A stretch of 64,000 bases of DNA from Thereva unica (Eukaryota > Arthropoda > Insecta > Diptera > Therevidae). A program made the translations under genes and the position numbers. A model generated the notes under the pieces. It did no database searches. It was not told where the DNA came from and saw only the letters and a list, made by a program, of their open reading frames with translations. Location of the stretch: NCBI GenBank assembly GCA_949987705.1, contig OX465281.1:79430543-79494542 (forward strand). The letters run 5' to 3'. Each line of letters starts with the position of its first letter. Positions within the stretch are counted from its first letter, which is position 1. This document shows, piece by piece, positions 11,093 to 21,318 of the stretch.

Positions 11093-11710
11093 AGTATGAG
11101 TATTTGAAATCTTTATAACGGAATAACTCATGAATGGAAACTCCTATGGAAAATTTGCTGGTTTTAGGGGTACAACCAATTTCCCGACACTTTTTTTTAA
11201 AAAAAACTCTACTTACTAAAAAGATTTAAAAAAAAAATAATGGGTTAACATTTAGTTAGAGGTCAAACAGAAAAAAATTTAATTTTTTTTTATTTCCCTC
11301 CAGGCATCGTTACAGCCCTGTGTTAAAGGCAGGGTGACGTGAAATGTTTCTACCTGCATCCCTGTATAATGCGTGTGTTCTCTTATATATTATCTTCAAC
11401 TTTCTCTTTTTTGCGTTTTATTCAAATGGACCAAGTTTGCTTTTTGTTTTAATTTCTTTCAGTTAACGTGGTTATTTGAGATGCTTGTTAAAAAAAATTA
11501 AAAAAAATGTCTGGGGGTGGGGAGATAACAACTATGACCCTGATAGCGATAGTTAATGAGACTATCATATTTATGCATATAAAAAATAATATTAGTATTT
11601 ATTATTATGAATATACAAATAAAAAATTTGAAAATTGAAAAAAAGAAAATCAATTTATTTATGATAACAGTATATCACTCATTATTTATCTGAAAATGAT
11701 GTTTTACTTT
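11093..11710. other. AT-rich, nothing recognised
   Basis: About 620 bp inside the long-TIR element, with A/T runs and no coding frame or repeat family that I recognise. Confidence 0.4.
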
Positions 11711-11915
11711 ATTTCTTCTTCTTCTTCTTCTTTGATCCGTTAGCGAGCGGGACTTGTCCGCAACGGATATGCTGCTGTCGGTGCCGCTTTGAAAAATTCG
11801 GTTCCTTACCTAGTTTCTTCGGTCATCATAGTGAACGACTCTGGTCAACTCGGCAGGTCGACCACCCTCCTCCTTTCACACCCTAGGCTTGGGACCATGC
11901 GACGGTGGAGTTTTA
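11711..11915 (-). repeat. Retroelement 3' fragment with (GAA)n tail
   Basis: On the minus strand a GC-richer ~190-bp segment, including GTTGCGGACAAGTCCCGCTC, ends in (GAA)6. A unique body ending in a short microsatellite is typical of RTE-like LINE or SINE 3' ends. There is only one copy in the window, so family is a guess. Confidence 0.4.
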
Positions 11916-12613
11916 CTTTTATTTAATCACATACAATACCCAACTACTCATTATATCTTAAAAATATACCATAAATATGATACCAGATGTGTATATACAC
12001 TCATTTTAACTAAATTTAATATATAAAACTTGATTTTACGATTTTCCAACTTCAACTGGAGATGGCATGGGTTTCTACAAATAGGAAAGAGATGGGCAAG
12101 TGGAGAAGTATTATATATGTCGTAACGAATCCTAATGTTCAAATCCCATCTCCTGCAAAATCACTTGGGTCATACCCAAAATGGCTACAAAATCAAAAGC
12201 CGCCAAAATGGAAACCTTGATTACATATGAGATGGGCACCCGAATTTGGGCTATTGGTGGTCTATCTCACCATTATACCAAATCCCATCCTCTGCAATAT
12301 CACTTTGTTCAACTGGACCAAACCGACATTTTCAAAAATTCCCAAAATTCAAACCTAACCTCCAAACGAGATGGCAATCGGAATATGAGGTGGGAGCAAC
12401 TCAATTTACCTATATACCAAGTCCCATCCTCTGCAATATCACTTTTTTCATGGTCAAAAAATCTACAAGTTCAAAAGGTCATAAAATTAAAACTTAAGTA
12501 GACTCGAATTGGCGATTAGTCTTAATCAGTAGTGCTTTACGTAATCTAACATATATCAAAGGCCCATCCTCTGCAAAATCACTTTGCAAATCTGTCACTA
12601 GCTCTTGGACTAA

Positions 12614-13353
12614 AACATATTAGCTTTGTTCCAGAACTCGAATTTCAGATCCCGCGGAAGCAAGAATTCACCCAATTTCTGTTTCTTTACTTTCTCATGC
12701 AAGAAAAAGCGGGGAAATTTTCACTTCCCCTCGTGCAGGAATTACCCGGAGGTTTTCGGTCCTGCGATTTCTTGCAAGTTGTCAATTGACAATGTTTTGT
12801 GTGTATGTGGGTATTTTAAAAAGCCGCATAAACACAGACAATCGACATTTATTATACCTTCTTGATTTGAAAGAAATTGCCCAAAAATAGTTTATATTTA
12901 CTTTCTGGATTTTTGACAAAATTATTCCCACCATTCAAGTAAGTTTTTGCCCAACAAATTTTTGCAGGAAAAGTACTGGAACAGATCTATTATTTTATTT
13001 GTCAACTATCGATTTAAAAAACGTATGTGAGAAGAGGGAAATTTAAAATTTTCTCTTTGTGTTAAATACTGGCCTCGATAATTATCGGGCGCAATAGTTT
13101 GTATGGATGTTGTTCCAGAACAGATTAACAAAACGCAGCAATACGCATCACAATCGTTACGGAGAAAATGAATCGTTGATGGAGAAAAGTGAGTCCAGTG
13201 TGTATTTTCAAGCTCATATTAAAACCTGTTTGAAATGATGGAGAAGTCTGTGAAGGGCCTTTCGGGTTCTTTTACTTTCATAGTTTCTCTTGTGTTTTAT
13301 ACATAAATGTTTATGAACCCAATTCATATTCAAACATTCCTAGAATCAATCGT
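12614..13353. other. Nothing recognised
   Basis: 740 bp between the long-TIR element and the Harbinger derivative. The word GTTCCAGAAC occurs at both ends (12630 and 13122), but in direct orientation. No coding frame stands out. Confidence 0.4.
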
Positions 13354-13464
13354 TAATGGCTGGTTTACACCTATTAAGTAGTTAAGTGTTCAACTAAATT
13401 TTAACTTAATTTTAAGTGACTTAATTTCAAGTAATCGTTTACACGTATTCAACACTTAATTTTA

Positions 13465-13884
13465 GTGAAGCTCTTTAGTTCGCTAAAGATGGGCGTCAAA
13501 ATTTTAAAAAATAGAGTCATAAAATTTGTTTTAAATGAGATTTTCGACGAAGTAAAAGATGAAATAGCCAGAAAAGAGAGAATACCTAAAAGATTGTGGG
13601 TGAGAAATTGGATAAGCAGGAGAAATGAATACGGCGCTAGTGCAACTTTGTTCCATGAATTAGATGGAGGAGATAAACAAGAGTATTTCTCTGGGCTACG
13701 TATGTCAGAAGAATCCTTTAATTACTCTTGCTGTCTAAAGTTCAACATGAGATACAGAAAAGAGATACTGTAATGCGATGTACATTAGAACCAAAATTAA
13801 AATTGCATATTGTACTATATTTTCTCGCTACTGGAAATAGTTTTCGCAGTCTATCTCAAGCCCTTGTTGTTTCGCTTGTTTGTT
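13465..13884 (+). pseudogene. Harbinger transposase N-terminus
   Basis: Two overlapping frames (13465-13773 and 13728-13955) join at a frameshift near 13740. Landmarks are RLWVRNWISRRNEYGAS, LRMSEESFNY, then IQKRDTVMR, and LKLHIVLYFLATGNSF. This is the N-terminal part of HARBI1-like nucleases before the DDE catalytic core (family knowledge). The DDE region itself is absent. The sequence beyond ~13872 belongs to the opposite-strand gene. Confidence 0.75.
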
Positions 13885-13985
13885 CCCTTCTTTATTATTT
13901 CTTACATTCCACAAACATTCATGCTTTAAATACTCTTCAACGAACTGCATCGTAGGGTCTCTGACCACTTCGACATTTTCAAAAT
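13872..13985 (-). pseudogene. MADF (Myb/SANT-like) fragment of Harbinger
   Basis: The minus strand reads VVRDPTMQFVEEYLKHECLW followed by NVRNNKEGN. That is the start of a MADF domain, the DNA-binding partner protein that PIF/Harbinger elements encode beside the nuclease. It is cut off after about 35 residues at the deletion joint with the transposase fragment. Confidence 0.65.
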
Positions 13986-14563
13986 AAAATATTCACTTAC
14001 ACGAACGCGACGCTATTCAAACAAATTTATGCATCTAACTAAAATGAATCACTAAACCCACCTACTAAACCGAAAAATAGAAAAAATTCTATTCTACTTG
14101 CTTACTTACCCCCTAAATTTTAACTTGCAACTTGTTCCTAAATTCAATGTTTACATGCATTAAGTCACTTAAAATTAAGTTAAAATTTAGTTAAATACTT
14201 GACTACTTAATACGTGTAAACCAGCCATAAGTTCTGAATTCCAAGTGCATTCATTTTACCTCCAGTTCACACGACACAAGCTTGCCACGCGCATGCTTTT
14301 TTATAACCAGGGAAAGCAAGTTTTTTTCATGCTTTTTTTTAGAGTTGGGGATTTTTAGAAATTTTAAATTGAATTCCAATTGCAACCAGACATGGGCAAC
14401 ATTTTATTTGAAACAAAACTGCAATTATTATTAGCTTGTATTATTATTAAACAAGAAAACCGAAAGAAAAAGACTTCGTATTTTATTAATGGATGTTGAT
14501 CACTGATATGTAATAATGAACTGCTTATCTGAATTATTTACATACAAATATAGTCCACAAATT

Positions 14564-15362
14564 AGGAGTGGGCGAACAAAACGGCACATGTCCATGGTTG
14601 GCCGTTTTCAGTGTTTTGACGGAATCGTGTTCATTACACTAAACTGCAACTAATTTCAATCTCAGACACTTCAAAAATCACTTTCATGTAATATTTTTTT
14701 GTTAGCAAAGTAACGGTTTCCCTGCAGAAAGGCATATGTCCTACGAATATTCATATTTTTTAACCATTCGTTAATGTGGATTTTCAAAAGGGCACGTATT
14801 TCATACAAAAAAGTTTTTAATCAACAATGGAAGTTCATTGCACCTCACCTGGGGCTCTAATTACATCGATTTGTATATGCATCATAAAATGCACTAAAAT
14901 TTACCTCACTTTTGCCTCCCACGGCTCCAAAACAAGCCGTAGGGGGCACTATGACCCCTTAAAATTTGCGTAACAGTCCCTACTATTAGGAAAAAATACC
15001 AGAAAAATCCCCCTTGCCTCTAAGGGGGCCAGGGAGCTCCCCAAAAGGCTAAATACAAAAAAAAACATGTCCAGTTGGGTTCCTGCAAAAGGACACATGT
15101 CCATTCAAGAGTTTAACAAAACGGGACATGTCCCAGTTGTGTCCCTGCAAAAGGGCACATGTCCATTTTTGTTTTAATTTTTTCTCTTAAAGTATTAAAC
15201 ATATTTAAAAATTTTTTTTTCCGTCTGAATGAGTTCAAATAGTAGCACAACCTACCATACTCATAAATAGTTAATGTGATCAGTTCAGAGGCAGAAACAG
15301 TTTTTTGCGTTTTCTGAACAATTTGCAAAACTGGACATGTGCCGTTTTGTTCGCCCACTCCT
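14564..15362. mobile_element. MITE with ACATGTCC subterminal repeats
   Basis: The ends AGGAGTGGGCGAACAAAACG and the inverse match over ~35 bp. Repeats of GGACATGTCC-like palindromes occur next to both ends and as a cluster at 15066-15165, spaced by CCTGCAAAAGG. It has no coding capacity. The target duplication is unclear (TTA left, TCA right). The flanks themselves share 'ATAGTCCACAA'. Confidence 0.7.
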
Positions 15363-15720
15363 CAACTCATACAAGTATAGTCCACAACTCAAGCATAAGC
15401 CCTTTTATCACTGAAGTCAAAATTTCTTCAATTTCGAGTTATGAGTTCAGTGCATTCCCTGGCAGAAATAAAATCAGGGCCTATACTCCCGAAGACGAGA
15501 TGATAACGAAACGAAATAACGAGACGAGACGAAAATATATTTCCTACTTCAGGAGACGATCATCTCATATTGCCTTGCGTTTGTTATTTTTGACCTATTA
15601 TGCAAAATAAATTAAAACGATCAAAATAATCATCAATCCCAACTTAAGCGGGAGCCACATAGCACACGTCTTCCAATTTCCGTGTTCCGTGCTTCGCTTC
15701 CTGTCAAAATTGATTGCTAA

Positions 15721-16070
15721 GGGCCTGTGTGAATTCGATGACTAAAATTTAGTGTCGATAATACAGTATTTAGTCTTCTGTCGAGGAGACTAAATTTTTT
15801 GACAGTTGACTAAATTGATGGTGAATTTTTTTCAGAATAGTTCAATACAACGGAAAATAAAATGAAGAACTAATAACCTGTTGTCAATTGTGATATTTTC
15901 TACATTCATGGCTTACTGTAAAAAAAGCATATACTATAAATTATAAAAATAAAAATTATTGTCAATTTAATTTAGTCATCAAACGAATTCACACAGCAAT
16001 TCCCTACATTAACGACAAAAACTGCAAAATTTAGTTTAGTCAACAATTTAGTCCCAATTCACACAGGCCC
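15721..16070. mobile_element. Harbinger-type MITE, copy 1, TSD TAA
   Basis: The TIR is GGGCCTGTGTGAATTCG at left and the inverse at right, with TAA on each side (15718-15720, 16071-16073). The word TTTAGTC(A) recurs in both orientations. 350 bp, non-coding. Confidence 0.85.
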
Positions 16071-16079
16071 TAAGTCTTA

Positions 16080-16438
16080 GGGCCTGTGTGAATTCGATGA
16101 CTAAAATTTAGTGTCGATAATACAGTATTTAGTCTTCTGGCGAGGAGACTAAATTGTTTGACAGTTGACTAAATTGAGGGTGAATTTATTTCAAAATAGT
16201 TCAATGCAACGGAAAATAAAGTGAAGAACTAATAGCCTGTTGTCAATAGTGATATTTTCTACATCCATATGTTTATTTGCCTACTGTATAAAAAGCATAT
16301 GCTAAAAATTATAAAAGTAAAAATGATTGTCAATTGAATTTAGTCATCAAACGAATTCACACAGCAAATCCCTACATTAACGACGAAAACTGCAAAATTT
16401 AGTTTAGTCATCAATTTAGTCCCAATTCACACAGGCCC
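16080..16438. mobile_element. Harbinger-type MITE, copy 2, TSD TTA
   Basis: It is the same family and orientation as the copy at 15721, differing by scattered substitutions and a small insertion. It has its own TTA duplication (16077-16079, 16439-16441). The 9 bp between the copies show two independent insertions side by side, not a tandem duplication. Confidence 0.85.
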
Positions 16439-16904
16439 TTAATACTATTTGACCAGATAAACAAAAAAAGAACGGAACGATAAAAACACGTAAACGGAGA
16501 AGATAAACAAATTTCAACTTTTGAACGGATTGACGGAAACGTTACCTCACTTTTTTGTAGATTGAGTAAATAAAATTCGCAAATTCGCTCACTTGTCAAT
16601 AAAATCAAGGATGCCATGGAAACGGACGCTTGTAGCTCCATAAAAATAAATATCGGAACACCAAAACACGGAGAGATAGAAAACGGATAATTGTGGCTAA
16701 CATACAAATAAATATCGGAACACGGAAAGGTGGAGAGACGGAAAACAGATAAACGGAACTCGGAACACGTGTGCTATGTGGTCTACGCTTTACATTTTTT
16801 TATTTTTGCAGTAAAAAAAGGAAGGTAAATAAAATTATGGAATAATTGTAAGCGACATTTAAAAAACCGCCTCAAACGGTTCCACGGTATTAAAGTTAGG
16901 GCTA

Positions 16905-17480
16905 ATATTATAAATGCGAAAGTGACTCAGTTTGTATGTCTCTCTGTTACGCTTTCACGCCTAAACCGCTGAACCGAATATGATGAAATTTGTTACAGAG
17001 ATAGATTAGACCTTGGAGCAGGACTACTTTTTGTCGTGAAAAAAGGCTTGAATAGGGTGAAATAGGGGATGAAAGTTCGAATGGAAGTGCAAACTATTTG
17101 CATTTTACTAAGTTTTGTTGTTCACAAATATATCTATGCTTAGGCGGCTTGGCGTTAATGTTTTTAGTTAAAATATAGATAGTGACTGACAAACAAGGCA
17201 CAGCCCAAATAAAACTGCGGGATCTAAAAAGCTGAAATTTTTACAGTACATCCTTATGTATATTGACGTGGACAATCAATAAGAAGCGATTTTACGAAAT
17301 TCATCCTCTAAGGGGGTGAAATGGGTTGAATAGGTTGTATGAGGAATATTTTTTTAGTCGAAATTGTCTTCAAACATAGTATAAATAATCCACGCCATAA
17401 ATAATAAAACACGTATTTCAGGATTTTTCGATATTCGGCCCCAGGGTGGAACAGGGTGGAAATAATTGTATGAGAAGTTA
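16905..17480. repeat. Interspersed repeat fragment, 'TTATAAATGCGAAAGTGACTC' type
   Basis: The segment around 16912-17010 (ATAAATGCGAAAGTGACTCA, TTTCACGCCTAAACCGCTG, GATGAAATTTG) resembles a widespread insect interspersed repeat that I know by sight but cannot name with certainty. No coding. The right boundary is unclear. Confidence 0.35.
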
Positions 17481-17706
17481 TTTATTATTACCTTTTCTTT
17501 AACTTGCAATGCACTCTCTCTCTGACCTCGTTCCGGTTCAGACCTACTTCAAGACTCGTGCCACAGTCCGCCATTTATTATAAAAATATTTTTTTGTGAT
17601 ACTTTTTTTTAAGCTCTCCCTAAAGTTTTTTTTTTTTGTTAAAATAATTTTATAGTGATGTGCAATTATTCAGTGCCTGTTATCTTTTTTTTAATTTGTA
17701 TTTTAA

Positions 17707-18360
17707 CACTAGATTTACGGATGTTGAATATATACCTATTTTTACTGAAGTGAGCCAATTTGACTCATACAAGAAAATTGAAGTTTTTCGCAAAGAAAAT
17801 AGTTCGAAACTATTTTAAATGAAATGTTTATTATTAAAAAATTTATGGAAAACATTTTTTACATATAAACTCTGTTTTTGAAACACATTTTCCGCAAACA
17901 TTTCTATTACATTTAGCACAATGATTTCTATTACTTCACTGCACTGCTCACACGCGATGTATATATCGAAATGACGACAGAAGTGGGTAACGAAAACAAG
18001 TGATAATTACTCCCACATACACACAAATATTGTATGTGAGTATTGCCAAATGAGAAGAGAAACAAATCACGTGCGACTTGACTGTTGTCCAGGCCTGATA
18101 GGACCAGTAAATTTCATGTTATGCGATTAACTGCTAAACCATTCTACGAGTCAAATTGGCTCACAATCGTGAAAATAGGTATACCACATTCGATAATGCG
18201 AAATGAAGGGGTCTGCGAGGAAGAGGAATAAGCGTTTACATATATTTCATTACTTAATTAAAAACCAACGTATGTTTTTAAAAAGTAATATTAAAGTTTT
18301 ATGTATATATAGTGATCAAATTTTGAATGAGTCAAATTGGCTCGGTCCGTAAATCTAGTG
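17707..18360. mobile_element. piggyBac deletion derivative, TSD TTAA
   Basis: The TIRs are CACTAGATTTACGGA and the inverse, flanked by TTAA (17703-17706, 18361-18364). The word GAGTCAAATTGGCTC recurs inverted near both ends (17750, 18147, 18331). At about 17850-17925 the minus strand reads HCAKCNRNVCGKC then FICKKCF, the C-terminal cysteine-rich domain of piggyBac transposases. So this is an internally deleted autonomous element, inserted in the LINE's 5' UTR. Confidence 0.85.
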
Positions 18361-18364
18361 TTAA

Positions 18365-19621
18365 ATAAAAATTTAGACGCCTTTGGTGCAGGCGCTTTTA
18401 TTACAATTTTAATACCATTTCATAAGCATTCCGTGGATAAATTGTGTTGAAAAGATATTAAACTCATGCGGCCATTTTGGACGCGCATGATTTTCTAAAT
18501 TCTGAAATTTATTGCTTATACTCTTCCGAAATTATTTAATTAATCATTAATGGTACCTATTTATATTTTTCTTCAACCATCATTTACATCAGCATTACAA
18601 ATATTTTAATTAAAAACTTTAATCCAGATTTCTTTTCAACACATTTTTCCTCTTTATATTAAATTCGTGTGTGATCAATTTTTTCATTTTCATTGTTACA
18701 GTTTGTGATTTTATTTTATTAAATCTTTTAAATTCCTTTATCTTCTAATAATAATTATTATTTTTTTCTTGTAATTTTTTTTTCTTATTTTTGTCTCCTT
18801 ATTTTGTTGTTATTGGAATCTGCATATATGTTACTTAACTACATAAACTCTCAAATTTTACGTATTCTTGCAAATTTTAAATTTTTTTATTATTTTTTTT
18901 GTTACATCAATTCATATACTGTTGTTTTAGTTTTTTTTGTGACAAATTTTTAATCTCACGTTATCGACAGCAAACACGTGTTTATTGTGCGACAAATTTT
19001 CACATATATTTTCGTGGAATTCTTAAATAATAAAAAAAAAAAAATCAGGATTAAGATTTCCAATCCAACCTATAAACTTTACGTCTCATTCCTCTCTTGT
19101 TCTGTTTGTTTTAAAGGCTTAATTTCTATCTACTTTTTTGCCAATAACCACGTGCTTTTTGTGCAGATAATGACTCCATTTTTTGATTGCTTTTTTCTTT
19201 GTATTTAAATTTTGACTTGATAAGTTTTTATTTCATTAATCCCCCTGCTACTAAGCATTTTTAGCTATTTTTTACCTACAATAGTCCATAACCTTAATTT
19301 TGCTTATCTTTTGTATTTTCTCTCATAAGTCTATACACATTTTGTAAGAAAAGTTCCACCTCGTTTATGTGCTTTGATGTATCCATTAATTATAGCCACC
19401 AATATTTGTCTCTGATAGTATCTCTGGCGTATGACTTCCTTCTCCTTTTGCTCTTTACTGTTTGGGTTTCGCTGCTTCCTCTCTGGGTAGTGGGTCCGGC
19501 GTAATTGGTGCCCTTGCCTATGCAACTCCCTCTTATCCCTTTTCTCTTTTCCTTCCCTTTTTGTTGGATTCAAGCCACAGGTCTTTCTGCAGTCTCCAGT
19601 ATTTATTGCCTTTCCTTCAGA
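18365..19621 (+). promoter_or_regulatory. 5' UTR of the I-like LINE, distal part
   Basis: T-rich non-coding sequence between the nested piggyBac derivative and the ORF1 start. With 17512-17706 it makes the whole leader. The element's first bases (CACTCTCTCTCTGACCTCG) are where an internal pol II promoter would start in this family (knowledge). No TATA box or downstream element could be confirmed by eye. Confidence 0.4.
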
Positions 19622-21318
19622 ATGGCAAAGAATAAACTAAACAGCTCCAATGAACTGGTGAAGAAATTAAATATCCCCTCATCCCTAAGATCTTCTTCTA
19701 GATTAGGAGCGAAATCAGCTGAGAAGAATATTAAAAGCATACAGTCTAAGGACTCAAAACAAAAAAAAATAGTTCTGTCACTAATATAACAGTCTCTAAA
19801 GCGAGCCCCCAAGATACTGGAAGAATGTCTCCCATTGAGGAGAAATCAGCTGCACACGGCTCTCCTCACTCTGACTCATCGGATTCTCCTGAGGTTACTC
19901 CATCTAACCTCTCTGAAAACACCCACTCACATTCTATAAACCCAAGTCCAATTGATCCGACTCCCTTCAAGGGCATTTATTACAACTTCTATGGGGACAC
20001 GGACAAGGGTCCTTATACTGTCCTCATTCAATCAGTCCTAACGAATGACATCCCCAAAAAAAATGTCAACCCTCTAAGGCTGCCTTCACACTAAATAAAG
20101 CAAAACGTGTTTTTTCGCTTTAGAGCACCATAATGTGAAAGATCAATTAAAAATGAGTACTGTTATTCACACTGAATAACACAAAACAAAAAGCAGGCTA
20201 CTCACAATGCTCGAGTATTTTTTCGTTTTTTGCTTTTAAAACGTTTTGCTTTTTTCAGTGTGAAGGCAGCCTAAGACTTGGTAAACTCCTAGAACCGATT
20301 TCAGGTGTTGACAGATTAATTAAAATTAACTCAAACAAATTTAAAGCTCTCTTCACTAAACCTGAGTATGCAAATGACTTCCTGTTGAGGAACCCACTGG
20401 CTCCCGATTTTAACACTCATCCCTCTAAACTCTCTAGCCACTCCCATTCTCCTACACAATGTAGACCAAGAACTAGATGAGGAAGAATTACGCCATGGTT
20501 TAGAATTGGGTAATCCCTCCTGGAAGTTTATGAAAGTCTTTCGCATCAGTTGGAGAAGTGTAGAGAATGGCCTTTCCTCTTGGACTAAGACCAACAAAAT
20601 AAAAGTTTACATTAGAGGTAACTTGATCCCTGACAAATTAATGCTTTATTTTAATATCTTCAAAGTTAGCAAATTTGTCCCCCCTCCCAAAAGGTGTTTC
20701 AATTGTCAAAAATTTGGACACAGAAGCAATGTATGTAAAGCTTCAAAAAGCGCATGTGGTAGATGTGCAGATTCGAGGTGCGACAAAAAAAGACTGTGTC
20801 AGAGTGTGGAGGTCTGTGTGAACTGTGGCGGTTCACATGCATCTTTTGACAAAGCATGTCCGGTATGGATAAGGGAAAGGGAAGTTATCAAAATAATGAG
20901 AATGGGCAATCACAATAGACACGATGCCTGGAGGATCTACAACAGCAGGAAAAGAACACACAGGACTCATATACAGAACACCCAGATCACACAAAAACCA
21001 AGAAGTCGCTCACCCCTTAGAGCTGTAAGTGCACAAGGCTCATCTTACGCTTCCGTCACAAAAACGAAGGTCATTTTCAACCAACAGAGGCAATCTTTTA
21101 GCCCGAAAAAGAAGAAAGAACCACTTCATAACCAGTCGATACGAGAGCTGACTGAAAAATTCGAGAGAGAATTTGAAAAATTATCGCACTTACTACTTCA
21201 AGAAGTGGATCAAAGAAAACCCTTATCGGATCAGACAAGAGCTCTGATGATTAAAGTAACAGAGTGGTTGAGAACAAGGGATGGCAAATATCTTAGAGGA
21301 AAGTCTGCTGAATGTTGA
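19622..21318 (+). pseudogene. ORF1 (Gag-like, CCHC knuckles) of I-like LINE
   Basis: It starts ATGGCAAAGAATAAACTAAA. The frame is broken by an A-run at 19762-19770, by the nested MITE at 20078-20271 and by a frameshift near 20440. The C-terminal ~270 codons (from 20506) are open. Retroviral-type zinc knuckles are visible: CFNCQKFGHRSNVC (Cx2Cx4Hx4C) at 20698-20739, a second Cys-rich block CGRCADSRC, and CVNCGGSHASFDKAC (Cx2Cx4Hx5C). The following basic, serine-rich tail (RSRSPLR) ends ..KSAEC. The protein would bind the element's RNA. The stop codon overlaps the ORF2 start. Confidence 0.8.
20078..20271. mobile_element. 194-bp Harbinger-type MITE in ORF1, TSD TAA
   Basis: The TIR is GGCTGCCTTCACACT with inverse, then subterminal AAGCAAAACG / CGTTTTGCTT. 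TAA duplicates at 20075-20077 and 20272-20274. Deleting it restores the LINE ORF1 frame across the site (..NPLR|LGKLL..). Confidence 0.85.

Larger units (their letters stand above)
8342..12613. mobile_element. 4.3-kb element with ~460-bp terminal inverted repeats
   Basis: 8342-8797 and 12157-12613 are near-identical inverted copies, starting TAGTCCAAGAGCTA and its complement. Each arm contains several copies of the word GCAGAGGATGGG spaced through it (subterminal repeats). The interior holds unrelated palindromes (8953-9235, 9256-10101, 10257-11092) and no transposase I can recognise. An apparent 106-codon frame in each arm is the same repeat read twice and is not a gene. It may be a foldback-type or non-autonomous element; target duplication is not clear (AAA on both sides). 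Confidence 0.7.
13357..14227 (+). mobile_element. PIF/Harbinger deletion derivative, TSD TAA
   Basis: The TIRs begin TGGCTGGTTTACAC and run ~70 bp (ATTTTAACTTAATTTTAAGTG in both), flanked by TAA at 13354-13356 and 14228-14230. Inside are the starts of both genes typical of Harbinger elements: the nuclease N-terminus on plus and a MADF-type DNA-binding protein on minus. Everything between them has been lost. At 871 bp it is non-autonomous. Confidence 0.85.
15650..16785. mobile_element. TIR element hosting two tandem MITEs
   Basis: CCACATAGCACACGT near 15653 is repeated inverted near 16768, giving ends of at least 15 bp plus diverged CCGTGTTCCG. The unique part is 16442-16760. Two Harbinger-type MITEs sit inside. 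No coding is visible. Confidence 0.5.
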
